Positions 55,391 through 64,000 of a stretch of DNA of 64,000 nucleotides are shown here, in pieces. Each line of letters opens with the position of its first letter. The stretch's first letter is position 1. This stretch comes from Halomonas sp. KAO (lineage in GTDB: Bacteria > Pseudomonadota > Gammaproteobacteria > Pseudomonadales > Halomonadaceae). The position numbers were made by a program, and so were the translations under genes. The notes under the pieces are model-generated. The model saw only the letters and a list, made by a program, of their open reading frames with translations. It was not told the DNA's origin and searched no databases. The DNA lies in assembly GCF_015595025.1 (NCBI RefSeq), contig NZ_JADNRL010000012.1:1-64000 (forward strand), written 5' to 3'.

Positions 55391-56065
55391 ATGGCCGGCC
55401 GACTGCATATCGCCCCGATCGACATCAGCCAGCTCGTGCCCGACCTGGTGATGGAGACGCCCCTCTTGACCGGTGCCAACCTGGCCCCCCGGCGCATGCT
55501 CTCGGGCATTCGCCTGGAAGCGGGACGGCCGCGCCTGGGTCAACTGTTCTGGGGGCTGACGCCCCCCTGGCTGGAGGTGCTGGACCACGCGCCCCACTGC
55601 GCCCGCGCCGAATCCCTGGCGTCGCGCCGCATGTTCCGCGAGGCCTTCCACGCCAGGCGCTGCCTGATCCCGGCCACCGGCATCTACGTATGGAAGCCCC
55701 AGCCACGCTTCAAGCAGCCCTTCCTGGTCACACGAGTGGACCGCGGCCCGCTGCTGCTGGCCGCGCTCTGGTGTCGCTTCCACACCAGCCTGGCCGAACA
55801 CACCGACTCCATGGCACTGATCACCGTGCCGACCAACGGCCTGCTGGCACCGCTCAGCGATCGCCTCCCGGCGGCAATACCGCCTGCCGAGGCACGGCGC
55901 TGGCTCGATCCGCAGACACCGAGTGAGGCGGCCCAGGCCATGCTGGCGCCGGCGCCCAGGGAACTGTTGGGCGCTTTTCCGGTATCAAGACGTGTGAACA
56001 ATCCGGCGAACCAGGACCCGGCCTGCGCCCACCCGGTCGGCCCCATGCTGCGCCACGAGGCCTGA
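55391..56065 (+). CDS. Degenerate SRAP/YedK-family protein
   Basis: A 224-residue protein with the SRAP (HMCES/YedK) fold pattern: NLAP at 30-33, FWGLTPPW at 53-60, ARAESLASRRMFREAF at 71-86, CLIPATGIYVW at 91-101, and FPVSRRVNNPANQ near the end. Active SRAP proteins trap abasic sites in single-stranded DNA with Cys2 and also use Asn75, Glu105 and His160 (E. coli numbering). Here the matching positions are Ala2, Cys70, Val100 and Ser156, so every catalytic residue is changed although the frame and fold motifs are intact. It cannot act by the known cross-linking chemistry; a DNA-binding or regulatory role is possible. Confidence 0.85.
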   Translation: MAGRLHIAPIDISQLVPDLVMETPLLTGANLAPRRMLSGIRLEAGRPRLGQLFWGLTPPWLEVLDHAPHCARAESLASRRMFREAFHARRCLIPATGIYVWKPQPRFKQPFLVTRVDRGPLLLAALWCRFHTSLAEHTDSMALITVPTNGLLAPLSDRLPAAIPPAEARRWLDPQTPSEAAQAMLAPAPRELLGAFPVSRRVNNPANQDPACAHPVGPMLRHEA

Positions 56066-56092
56066 GCCGACATCCCTGCACAAGGAGTGAGA

Positions 56093-58960
56093 ATGTTGCC
56101 TATCCTGTCCGTCGCCCGCTGCGGGCGACTGTTGCCACCGCTGCTTGTCCTGCTGGGCCTGGCCTCACAGGGCCTCGCCTCCCAGGCCCTGGCCACCCAG
56201 ACGGCAACCACCCCCACCGCGGCCGTCGAGGAAAGCACCACACCCAGGGTCAGCCCTCACGACGAGCGCGACTATCGCGTGCTGAAGCTGGAAAATGGCT
56301 TCACCGCCCTGCTGGTCAGCGACCCCGATGCCGACAAGGCCGCGGCCTCCCTCAATGTCTCGGTCGGCAGTGCCCAGGATCCGGCAGACCTGTCGGGGCT
56401 CGCCCACTTCCTCGAGCACATGCTGTTTCTGGGCACCGAGCCCTACCCCGAGGCGGACGCCTATCAGGGCTATCTCACCCGCCATGGCGGCAGCCACAAC
56501 GCCTTTACCGCGCCACAGGACACCAACTACTTCTTCACCATCGAGCCCGACGCTCTCGAGGGCGCCCTGGATCGCTTCAGCCAGTTCTTTATCGCGCCGC
56601 TGTTCAACGCCGACCGCCTGGAGAGCGAGCGCAACGTGGTGCACTCCGAATATATGGCGCGCATCCGTGACGAGGGCCGGCGGATCAATGACGTGCTCGA
56701 CCGCCTGCTGAACCCCGAGCACCCCTTCACCGGCTTTTCGGTCGGCAGCCGCACGACCCTGGCCGACCGTCCAAGCGACGAGCCGAGTCTGCGCGAACGG
56801 GTCATCGACTTCTACGCATCGCACTACGGTGCCAATGTCATGCACCTGGCGGTCGTCGCCCCTCAGCCCCTCGACGAACTGGAACGGCTGGTCGCCGAGC
56901 GCTTCGCCGCGGTGCCCGACCGAGGCCTGGTGCGACCGGAGATCAGCGACCCGCTGGCCCTGCCGGAGACACTTCCCAGACGAGTCGCCGTGAAGTCCCT
57001 GCGTGACAGCCATCAGCTGCGCTTCCTCTTTCCGGTGGACGATCCCATCGCCGAGTACCGCCACAAGCCTGCCGACCTGATTGCCCACCTGCTCGGGCAT
57101 GAGGGCGAGGGTAGCCTGCTTGCGACCCTGCGCGAGGCGGGCTGGGCCGACGGGCTCTCCGCCGGCATCTCGCGGGGAGACGGCCACCACGCCCTGTTCA
57201 CCATCGGCATCAGCCTGACCCCCCAGGGGGCAGAGCATCGCGATGCCATCGAGGCCAGCCTGTTCGCTGCCATCGAGACGGTTCGCGAGGCCGGCCCCGA
57301 GGCGTGGCGCTATGCCGAGCAGGCGCGCCTGGCCGAACAGAGCTTCCAGTTTCAGCAGCACGGCTCGGCCCAGCAGGACGCCATGCGCCTGGCCATGAAC
57401 CTGGCACGCTACCCGGTGGAGGATGTGCAATATGCCGACTATCGCATGGATGGCTTCGACCGTGAGCGTACCCGCGACTACCTGGCCGCACTGACGCCCG
57501 ACAACCTGATTCGGCTCTATAGCGCCCCGGACGTCGAGGGCGAGCGGACCTCGCCCTGGTTCAACGCCCCCTGGGGTGACGACGCCTATACCACCGATGG
57601 CACGCCTCGCGACGGGCTGAAGCTACCCGCCCCCAACCCCTATATCGCCGAGGATCTCGCGCTGCTGGACGCCCAGGACGAGCGCCCTCGGCAGCGTATC
57701 GATGAACCCACCTTCACCTTCTGGCACATGGCCGACGCCAGCTTCGACACGCCCAAGGTGGAGTGGCGCTTCAGCCTGCAACACCCACGTGCCGCCGAGG
57801 CGCCCCGCGAAGCGGCACTGGCCCGGCTGCTCGCCGGCTGGCTGGAGGACAGCCTCAACGAAGTGCTCTATCCCGCGCGGCTGGCCGGCCAGGGAGTCGA
57901 GGCCTACGCCCACGCCCGGGGCATTACCCTGGCCTTCTCGGGCTGGCGCGATCGTCAGACGGTGGTGATGGAGCGTGTGGTCGAGCAGCTTCAGCAGGGG
58001 GCCATCGAATCCGACGCCTTCGAACGGGTACGCCACCGCCTGCAGCGGGAGTGGCGCAATGCGCCCCAGGACCCGCTCCATCGACAGGCCAATCGCACCC
58101 TGGCCGAGGCCCTGGTGCGCCCCCAGTGGCCCACCAGCGCACTGCTTGAGGCCAGCGAAGGCATGACGCCGGGGGGCCTGAGCGAATTCCGCGAGGCCTT
58201 CCTCGACGAGCTGCACCTGGAGGCCATGGCGGTGGGCAATATCGACGCCGAGCAAGCCGACGGGATTGCACGGCAGATGGCCGACACCCTGGCGCCGAGC
58301 CTGACGGCGGCAGCGATTCCCGACCTGGTCCCGCTGGCTGCCTCCGCGGATCTTCCCGCCCTGACCCCGCAGACAGGTCGCGAGGAGTCGATCCTGCTGC
58401 GCTATCTCCAGGGCCCGGACCGCTCTCTGGAGAGCCAGGCACGCCTGGCACTGCTCGGCCAGCTGATCGACACTCCCTTCTACCAGCGTCTGCGCACCGA
58501 ACAGCAGCTCGGCTATGTGGTTCACGCCGGCTACTCGCCGATGCTGGATGCCCCGGGTCTCGCCCTGCTGGTGCAGTCACCGGAGACCGATAGCGAGTCG
58601 ATCGCCGACCATATGGATCGTTTTCTGGAGAGTTTCGACGCCACCCTGGAAACGCTGGACGAGGAAGCACTCGCCCCTTACCGCCAGGCGGTGCATGCCG
58701 AACTGACCCGGCGCGATACCAGCCTTTCCGGCCGGACCAATCGCCTGTGGCGCGCCCTGGCCTACGGCGATACCGAGTTCGAGCGACGCGAAAAGCTCGC
58801 CGAGCGGGTCCTGGCGGTTACCGCCGACGAGCTGCGCGCGGCCTGGACGGCCCTGCTTGCCAGCCCCGAGGTGCGAGTCGCCCATGACCCGGGCGATGCG
58901 CCCACCGACGTGCTGGCATTCACGGCTGACCTCGAGCCATTGCCCGAAGGTAAAGAGTGA
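56093..58960 (+). CDS. M16 (pitrilysin-like) zinc metalloprotease
   Basis: A secreted or periplasmic protease of 955 residues. The signal peptide covers about residues 1-32, ending at a SQA-like site. The inverted zinc motif HFLEH gives His105, Glu108 and His109, and Glu186 in NVVHSEY is the third ligand at the pitrilysin spacing. The second, inactive M16 half and C-terminal domains bring it to normal pitrilysin size. AAGGAG is five bases before the ATG at 56093. It lies 27 bp after the SRAP-like gene. Substrates are unknown; relatives degrade small peptides. Confidence 0.9.
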   Translation: MLPILSVARCGRLLPPLLVLLGLASQGLASQALATQTATTPTAAVEESTTPRVSPHDERDYRVLKLENGFTALLVSDPDADKAAASLNVSVGSAQDPADLSGLAHFLEHMLFLGTEPYPEADAYQGYLTRHGGSHNAFTAPQDTNYFFTIEPDALEGALDRFSQFFIAPLFNADRLESERNVVHSEYMARIRDEGRRINDVLDRLLNPEHPFTGFSVGSRTTLADRPSDEPSLRERVIDFYASHYGANVMHLAVVAPQPLDELERLVAERFAAVPDRGLVRPEISDPLALPETLPRRVAVKSLRDSHQLRFLFPVDDPIAEYRHKPADLIAHLLGHEGEGSLLATLREAGWADGLSAGISRGDGHHALFTIGISLTPQGAEHRDAIEASLFAAIETVREAGPEAWRYAEQARLAEQSFQFQQHGSAQQDAMRLAMNLARYPVEDVQYADYRMDGFDRERTRDYLAALTPDNLIRLYSAPDVEGERTSPWFNAPWGDDAYTTDGTPRDGLKLPAPNPYIAEDLALLDAQDERPRQRIDEPTFTFWHMADASFDTPKVEWRFSLQHPRAAEAPREAALARLLAGWLEDSLNEVLYPARLAGQGVEAYAHARGITLAFSGWRDRQTVVMERVVEQLQQGAIESDAFERVRHRLQREWRNAPQDPLHRQANRTLAEALVRPQWPTSALLEASEGMTPGGLSEFREAFLDELHLEAMAVGNIDAEQADGIARQMADTLAPSLTAAAIPDLVPLAASADLPALTPQTGREESILLRYLQGPDRSLESQARLALLGQLIDTPFYQRLRTEQQLGYVVHAGYSPMLDAPGLALLVQSPETDSESIADHMDRFLESFDATLETLDEEALAPYRQAVHAELTRRDTSLSGRTNRLWRALAYGDTEFERREKLAERVLAVTADELRAAWTALLASPEVRVAHDPGDAPTDVLAFTADLEPLPEGKE

Positions 58961-59020
58961 GGGGCGAGGAGTGAACCCCGGCTGCGCCGGAACGATAAGC
59001 CGTAAGCTATAAGCCTGAAG

Positions 59021-59048
59021 AGGGCCACATCAAGAGTGATGTGGCCCT
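59021..59048. terminator. Bidirectional terminator between the M16 protease and sbcB
   Basis: An 11-bp perfect stem, AGGGCCACATC with GATGTGGCCCT, and a six-base loop, between convergent genes. Confidence 0.85.
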
Positions 59049-59096
59049 GACGATGGCAGGCCAGGCAGAAGCTGCTGCGAACGGGAAGGCAGTGCG

Positions 59097-60590
59097 TCAG
59101 TCCGCGTCGAATGCCTGGGGAGGCAGGATGGCCTCGACATGCATCACCAACTCCTCGAGGACCTGGCGATCGCGGTCTGTCAGCTCAACCTGGTTTAGCC
59201 GTTCGATCTCCCGGGCGAAGCCCTTGAGGGTCAGGCTGGCCACCTCGGCGTCATTCATGCGTGCCCAGCGATAGGCCTCCCACTGGGCCAGTTCATCGCC
59301 TTCAAGCGTCTCGGGGAAGCTGCGCGCGCGATAGCGAAACAGCATCTCCTCCAGGCGCGGGTCCTGGAAGGCGAAGCTGGCCCCCACCAGGTCCCAGGGC
59401 GCCATTTCGCGCACCTGCTGCATCTGACGGCGATCCGCCGGCGAGAAGAATCCTCCCGAGTAGAGCATCAGGTCGGGATCACCCGACCCCGCCGGGGGTG
59501 GCTCGGCGAACACCTCGGCGGCACGGGCGGCCACCTCCGGATGCCCAGCCAGACGCTTCCAGTGCTCGCGACAGGTCGCCATATCCAGCCCCAGGCGCTC
59601 GACGATATCGCCATGCTCCCCGCGCCGCGGACCCGCCACGTCCTTGAGGGCGCTGGCGGGGAACAGCACCGGGCACTTGTTGATATGGATCACCTTGAGC
59701 GGGATGCGCTCGGCACCCTCGGCAAGGTCGTCGTTGCTGACGAAGACCCGCTGGCGTATCTGTTCGGCAGAGAGCTCGAAGAGTGGCGTGGGGTCCACCG
59801 ACAGATCATAGACGACGACCCCGTTGGGGTTGCTGGGATGCTCCGCGAGGGGCACCACCAGGGCGGCACAGCCGCGACTGGCCGGGTAACGCCGCGAGAT
59901 ATGCAGCAGTGGCTTGCGTCCAGGCACATCGAGCAGCTTGCCCACGGCGCGCTTGCCGCGCAGCTTGAGCAGAAAGTCGAAGAGATTGGCATTGGCCTCA
60001 CGCAGGCGCCTGGCCAGGGCGATGGTCGCCCGCACGTCGGCCAGGGCATCGTGGGCCCCGGCATGCTCGATGCCATTGGCGGCGGTGAGATCCTCGAGCC
60101 GGAAGCTGGGCGCCCCGTCCTCGCGACGCGGCCACTCAAGCCCCTCGGGGCGCAGGGCGTGATAGGCCCGCACCACATCGATCAGGTCCCAGCGCGAGTT
60201 GCCGTTCTGCCATTCTCGAGCATAGGGGTCGAGCAGATTGCGATAGAAGAGGTGACGACTGACCTCGTCGTCGAAACGCACGCTGTTGTAACCCACCGAG
60301 CAGGTGCCCGGGACGCTCATCAGCGCCTCGATCTGCCCGGCAAACTGCGCCTCGGACAGCCCGCGGCGACGCGCCTGCTGGGGCGTGATACCGGTGACCA
60401 GACAGGCCTGGGGGTGCGGCAGGAAGTCATCTGCCGGCCGGCAGTACCAGGTGACCGGCTCACCAATCTCGTTGAATTCGGCATCGGTACGGATCGCGGC
60501 GAACTGAGACGGGCGGTCGCGACGCGGATCGGCACCGAAGGTCTCGTAGTCGTGCCACAGGAAGGTCTGCGGGGCGTCAGGCGGCGCCAT
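59097..60590 (-). CDS. sbcB: Exodeoxyribonuclease I
   Basis: A 3'-5' single-strand DNA exonuclease that stimulates recombination and mismatch repair. The 497 residues have a DEDD exonuclease domain starting HDYETFG (Asp and Glu ligands), GYNSVRFDDEV, and EHAGAHDALADVRATIALA, followed by the SH3-like and helical C-terminal domains of ExoI. The ATG at 60590 with GGAGAG is chosen over a TTG one codon earlier. Confidence 0.95.
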   Translation of the reverse strand: MAPPDAPQTFLWHDYETFGADPRRDRPSQFAAIRTDAEFNEIGEPVTWYCRPADDFLPHPQACLVTGITPQQARRRGLSEAQFAGQIEALMSVPGTCSVGYNSVRFDDEVSRHLFYRNLLDPYAREWQNGNSRWDLIDVVRAYHALRPEGLEWPRREDGAPSFRLEDLTAANGIEHAGAHDALADVRATIALARRLREANANLFDFLLKLRGKRAVGKLLDVPGRKPLLHISRRYPASRGCAALVVPLAEHPSNPNGVVVYDLSVDPTPLFELSAEQIRQRVFVSNDDLAEGAERIPLKVIHINKCPVLFPASALKDVAGPRRGEHGDIVERLGLDMATCREHWKRLAGHPEVAARAAEVFAEPPPAGSGDPDLMLYSGGFFSPADRRQMQQVREMAPWDLVGASFAFQDPRLEEMLFRYRARSFPETLEGDELAQWEAYRWARMNDAEVASLTLKGFAREIERLNQVELTDRDRQVLEELVMHVEAILPPQAFDAD

Positions 60591-60677
60591 CAAGGTCTCT
60601 CCGGCGATTCAGCATGGAGGCAACAGCCTAGCACAGCCCAACGACTCACTCAGCCAGACAGGTTCAGCCAGACAGAC

Positions 60678-60947
60678 TCAGCCCGGCGCCCCCTTGGGCA
60701 GGGTCACATTGAGCTCGAGTACCGAACAGTTGTCCTCACTGTCGAGGCTGATGTTGATGGCGTCATCATCCACCTGCACATAGCGGCGAATCACCTCCAG
60801 CAGCTCCCGCTCCAGCATCGGCATGTAGTCCGGCTGGCCGCGCTGGCTGCGCTGGCTGCGCTGGTGAGCGACGATGATCTGTAGCCGCTCCTTGGCGACT
60901 GGCGCGGACTTCTTGCGCTCCCGTTTCAGGAATTCAAGCAGCTTCAC
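60678..60947 (-). CDS. minE: Cell division topological specificity factor MinE
   Basis: Drives pole-to-pole oscillation of MinD and displaces MinC. The 89 residues start MKLLEFLKRERKK (membrane-binding and anti-MinCD region), then AKERLQIIVAHQR. An Arg-Gln-Ser micro-repeat (HQRSQRSQRGQ, from a 9-base tandem repeat) lengthens the loop by about three residues relative to E. coli. The topological domain ending LELNVTLPKG is intact. It begins with GTG overlapping the minD stop (GTGA). Confidence 0.96.
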   Translation of the reverse strand: MKLLEFLKRERKKSAPVAKERLQIIVAHQRSQRSQRGQPDYMPMLERELLEVIRRYVQVDDDAINISLDSEDNCSVLELNVTLPKGAPG

Positions 60948-61762
60948 CGACGACCTCCTCCAAACATGCGACTGAGCAGACTCTTCTTCTGATACTCGTG
61001 GAAACGCAGCGGCACGTCCTCGCCGATCAGCCGCGACACGGTATCGGTATAGGCCTGGCCGGCATCGCTGGAAGCGTCGTGGGTTACCGGCACCCCCTGG
61101 TTGGAGGCGCGCAGCACCGCCTCCGACTCCGGAATCAGGCCGATCAGGTCGATCGCCAGGATCTCGCGGATATCCTCGAGGTTGAGCATGTCGCCGGTAT
61201 CGACCCGCAGCGGGTTGTAGCGAGTGATCAGCAGGTGTTCCTTGATGGCGTCCTCGCCACGCTCTGCACGTCGTGTCTTGGAGGCCAGCAGACCGAGAAT
61301 ACGGTCGGAGTCGCGCACCGAGGAGATCTCGGGGTTGGTGACCACGATCGCCTCATCGGCGAAGTACATGGCCAGCTGGGCTCCCCCTTCGATGCCGGCG
61401 GGCGAGTCGCAGAGAATGTAGTCGAAGTCCTTGCTCAGGGTCTCGAGTACCTTCTCGACCCCTTCCCGCGTCAAGGCCTCCTTGTCACGCGTCTGGGAGG
61501 CGGGAAGGATGTGTAGGTTTTCCACACGCTTGTCGCGGATCAGGGCCTGGCTCAGCCCCGCCTCCCCCTGAATGACATTGACCAGGTCGTAGACCACACG
61601 CCGCTCGCAGCCCATGATCAGGTCCAGGTTGCGCAGCCCGACATCGAAGTCGATGACCACGGTCTTGTTACCGCGCAGTGCCAGGCCAGTGGCAATGGCT
61701 GCCGCGCTGGTTGTCTTGCCGACGCCTCCCTTGCCGGAGGTCACAACGATGATCTTGGCCAA
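60944..61762 (-). CDS. minD: Septum site-determining protein MinD
   Basis: A membrane-binding ATPase, 272 residues. The deviant Walker A is SGKGGVGKTT at 9-18, followed by DFDVGLRNLDLIMGCERRVV, DSPAGIEGGA (switch II) and the C-terminal amphipathic membrane helix (KKSLLSRMFGGG). The start is TTG at 61762, with GGAA upstream and the family start AKIIVVTSG right after it. Second gene of minC-minD-minE. Confidence 0.97.
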   Translation of the reverse strand: MAKIIVVTSGKGGVGKTTSAAAIATGLALRGNKTVVIDFDVGLRNLDLIMGCERRVVYDLVNVIQGEAGLSQALIRDKRVENLHILPASQTRDKEALTREGVEKVLETLSKDFDYILCDSPAGIEGGAQLAMYFADEAIVVTNPEISSVRDSDRILGLLASKTRRAERGEDAIKEHLLITRYNPLRVDTGDMLNLEDIREILAIDLIGLIPESEAVLRASNQGVPVTHDASSDAGQAYTDTVSRLIGEDVPLRFHEYQKKSLLSRMFGGGRR

Positions 61763-61817
61763 GAGTCACTTCCTGTCGTGTTGTTGAAATGGAGCGGGCC
61801 ACCGACGGAGAGACCGC

Positions 61818-62552
61818 TCAGGTGAGCGAGGTGATGCCCAGCTGATCTCCGTCGAGGCGAACCTGTACCGGGGTGCCCAGCAGCCGCCGGTCGATGTCCT
61901 CGAGGCGCTTGTAGTTCCCGGCCACCGAGAGCAGCTCGGCGTGGAGCTCTCGGCAGAAGATGCCGGCCAGGGCATCACCATGGATGCCGGCCAGGGCACG
62001 ACCACGCAGTGCGCCGTAAACGTGCACGCTGCCCGCAGCGAGCACCTCGGCGCCGGCATTGACCGCACCGATCACCACCAGATCACCGCTAGGGGAGGTG
62101 ACCTGCTGCCCGGAGCGCACCGTGCCACGAAAGATGCGTCCGCCACCGATGTTATCCGGTGGCACCGCCAGCTCGGCCGGCGCCTCTTCGTCGGCGGCAA
62201 CGCTCTCCAGAGGGCGAGCCCTGCCAACCTCCTGGGGCGGAAACCAGCCCAGCCCCAGGGCCCAGGCCGACTGCTTGATCGGATCGGCTCCCCCGCGCAC
62301 CGCCACGGGAAGCAGCTTGTGAGCCCGGCAGACGGCGCAGATGCGCTCCAGGGCGAGATGAGGCTCGTCGAGCTTCTCGACACTGAGCACCACCGGCGTA
62401 TGCTGAAAGAAGGCCGGCGACTGGCTGAGCTTGCCGGCGAGCTGATCGCGGATCAGCTCGGGGTCCGCACTGGCCAGCTCCATGACCGTCATCGGCAGCA
62501 TGCCTCCCTTGAAGGTGAAGGCCGTGCTTTCCCTGTCCAGTTTGAGGCTCAT
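61818..62552 (-). CDS. minC: Septum site-determining protein MinC
   Basis: FtsZ-polymerisation inhibitor, 244 residues. The N-terminal FtsZ-binding domain (about 1-105, starting MSLKLDREST) is joined by a variable Pro/Ala-rich linker (about 105-135) to the C-terminal beta-helix domain that binds MinD (RIFRGTVRSGQQV, GAVNAGAEVLAAGSVHVYG, LRGRALAGIHGD). GGAG precedes the ATG. First gene of the min operon, divergent from the DUF349 gene across a 241-bp gap in which I see no confident promoter. Confidence 0.96.
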   Translation of the reverse strand: MSLKLDRESTAFTFKGGMLPMTVMELASADPELIRDQLAGKLSQSPAFFQHTPVVLSVEKLDEPHLALERICAVCRAHKLLPVAVRGGADPIKQSAWALGLGWFPPQEVGRARPLESVAADEEAPAELAVPPDNIGGGRIFRGTVRSGQQVTSPSGDLVVIGAVNAGAEVLAAGSVHVYGALRGRALAGIHGDALAGIFCRELHAELLSVAGNYKRLEDIDRRLLGTPVQVRLDGDQLGITSLT

Positions 62553-62793
62553 TGCCGAACTCCAGGTCGCTGTGATGGGAGTAGAGTCAAAGCTAAGCGA
62601 CTCCTATCTCCCCTGCAACTCTCATCATACGCCCGACACCCCCTGGCTGTCAGTGTCGCGATATGGCCACAGACGCCCGGGGCACGGACTTTTCCCCAGA
62701 CGCGCCGCATGCTTAGATAGCCCTTGCCCAACCGATCAACAATGATATGAGCGGATGTGCCTCGGCACGCCACCCCTCTCGCCAGGATAGCCA

Positions 62794-64000
62794 ATGTCCG
62801 GACTCCTTCGCCGCCTCTTTGCTCCCCGCTGGCAGCACCCCGATCCCGGCGTGCGCCGCCAGGCCATCGAGCGCCTCGACCCCAACCGCCACGACCAGCG
62901 CCATGCCCTGGAGCGACTGGCAGTGGACGCCGACCCGGGCGTGCGTACCGCGGCACTGGCCCGGCTCGAGGACCCCGAGGCCCTGATCGCCCTGCTCGAC
63001 GAGACAACACGCTCGCCGGAGCTCACGCGGCGCCTGACGCGGTTGATCTGCGGCAAGGAGGGACGACTCGAACTCTCCACACGAGTCGTCATGGTGGCCC
63101 GCCTGAGTGAAACCGAGCTGCTCGAAACCGTCGCCCTGGAGGGTGACAACCAGCAGCTGCGCCTGGCAGCGATCGAGCGTATCCATGACGAGGGCGCCCT
63201 GGTACGCCAGGCCTGCGACAACGGCATTGCCGCCGTGCGCCATGCGGCAGCGGCAAGGGTCGACAGCGACGCCGGCCTGTCACGCCTGGTGCGTGAGGCA
63301 AGGCGCGACCGCCAGGTGATGCGTCAGGCTCGCGAGCGGCTCAACCGGCGGCGTGCCGATGCCGCTCAGCTGGCCGCCGCCAGGGAGCACCGCGAGGCAC
63401 TGGTCAGCGCACTGGAGCGCCATGCGAGCGCCCCCTGGGAGCCACTCTACGCCGGCCGCATGCGCCACCTGATGCGCGAGTGGCAGCAGCTCGAGGACAC
63501 ACCCGACCCAAGCCTTGAGCGACGCTATCACGATGCCTGCCTGCGCTGTCGCAAGGTGATCGAGGATCATGAAGCCCAGCAGCGTGCCAACGCCGCGGTC
63601 CATCGACATCGCGAAGATGTCCAGCAGGCCAGCGCAAGCCTGGTGGAAGCGCTGGAGGAGAGTCTCGAGGCACTCGAGCGCAGTGAAACACTGGGCGCTC
63701 AGGATATCGCCAGCCTGCGCTCCCAGAAGCGTCTGCTGGCCCATCGCTGGCAGGAGCTGGCCGACCAGCATGTCACCGATGAAGCGCTGCGCCGGCGTTA
63801 CGACACCGCCCTGGGACGGATCGAGAAGATCGGCAGCGCCTGGGCTCGCCTCGACCAGCGGGCCGGCGATCTGGAGCGGGCCCTCGAAGAGGATGACAGG
63901 GAGCGTTTGAAGACGCTGCTCACGGCCATCGACTGGCCCGACAGCCTGCCCCCCACCTCACTGCTCCACACCTGCCGCCAACGCCTCGAGCAGCATGCCA
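62794..64000 (+). CDS. DUF349-like coiled-coil protein, cut by the window edge
   Basis: A reading frame open from the ATG at 62794 (AGGA upstream) through the last base, at least 402 residues. The first ~170 residues look like HEAT-type helical repeats (RRQAIERLDPNRHD, then TAALARLEDPEAL). From about 180 on it is a long, charged helical region with recurring Trp-x-x-Leu/Trp-x-x-x-Asp patterns (REWQQLEDTPDPSLERRYHD; HRWQELADQHVTDEALRRRY) typical of DUF349. Function is unknown; adjacency to minC is common in relatives. The C-terminus is missing. Confidence 0.82.
   Translation, partial: MSGLLRRLFAPRWQHPDPGVRRQAIERLDPNRHDQRHALERLAVDADPGVRTAALARLEDPEALIALLDETTRSPELTRRLTRLICGKEGRLELSTRVVMVARLSETELLETVALEGDNQQLRLAAIERIHDEGALVRQACDNGIAAVRHAAAARVDSDAGLSRLVREARRDRQVMRQARERLNRRRADAAQLAAAREHREALVSALERHASAPWEPLYAGRMRHLMREWQQLEDTPDPSLERRYHDACLRCRKVIEDHEAQQRANAAVHRHREDVQQASASLVEALEESLEALERSETLGAQDIASLRSQKRLLAHRWQELADQHVTDEALRRRYDTALGRIEKIGSAWARLDQRAGDLERALEEDDRERLKTLLTAIDWPDSLPPTSLLHTCRQRLEQHA

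Overview
The window looks like chromosome of a high-GC halophilic gammaproteobacterium of the Halomonas/Chromohalobacter type. This rests on protein resemblance and on gene orders shared with Pseudomonas-like relatives (coaBC-dut-algC-argB; thrC-hom-dsbC-xerD; rpsP-rimM-trmD-rplS; ffh-ypjD-corC; ftsY-ftsE-ftsX-rpoH; minCDE). No search was run, so the genus is inference. I saw no rRNA, tRNA, CRISPR array, prophage, transposase or toxin-antitoxin pair.

Layout. 1-6.4 kb: trxB, a small Cys-rich protein, acnA, and a malic enzyme facing acnA across a shared terminator. 6.4-8.2 kb: a secreted small protein and a YeeE/YedE-type sulfur-compound transporter. 8.4-13.7 kb, minus strand: radC, rpmB-rpmG, mutM-rlmI-DUF2007, trpS. 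14-18.9 kb, plus strand: coaBC-dut-algC-argB-slmA. 19-23 kb, minus strand: ftsY-ftsE-ftsX then rpoH. 23-25.7 kb: rsmD and zapB, facing a bolA / HolD-like / rimI operon. 25.8-30.5 kb, minus strand: a DHA2 efflux pump, an uncharacterised acidic protein, lysS, and prfB with its programmed frameshift. 30.7-36 kb: an oligopeptide ABC transporter (oppA-B-C and a fused double ATPase). 36-41 kb: a FadL porin, then a MerR regulator / copper P-type ATPase / 28-residue membrane peptide operon. 41-51.6 kb, minus strand: recJ, thrC, hom, dsbC, xerD, the rpsP-rimM-trmD-rplS operon, ffh. 51.8-60.6 kb: ypjD, a CorC-like protein, a tetR-plsC pair, a degenerate SRAP-family protein, an M16 protease and sbcB. 60.7-64 kb: minCDE and the start of a DUF349 gene cut by the right edge.

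Most of the window is housekeeping. Cell division is well represented (slmA, zapB, ftsEX, minCDE). The unusual material lies between and inside these genes. First, a dispersed intergenic repeat occurs six times in 64 kb; its paired arms change together between copies, so a folded structure appears to be conserved. One copy splits oppA from oppB. Second, an SRAP/YedK-family protein has lost all four residues of the known active site. Third, a gene usually left hypothetical has the position and the end motifs of HolD, the psi subunit of DNA polymerase III. Fourth, the copper operon has a duplicated metal-binding domain in its ATPase, a non-standard metal site in its regulator and a tiny translationally coupled membrane peptide. 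Coordinates of genes and of the named stems were read from the sequence; the outer limits of the repeats are approximate.
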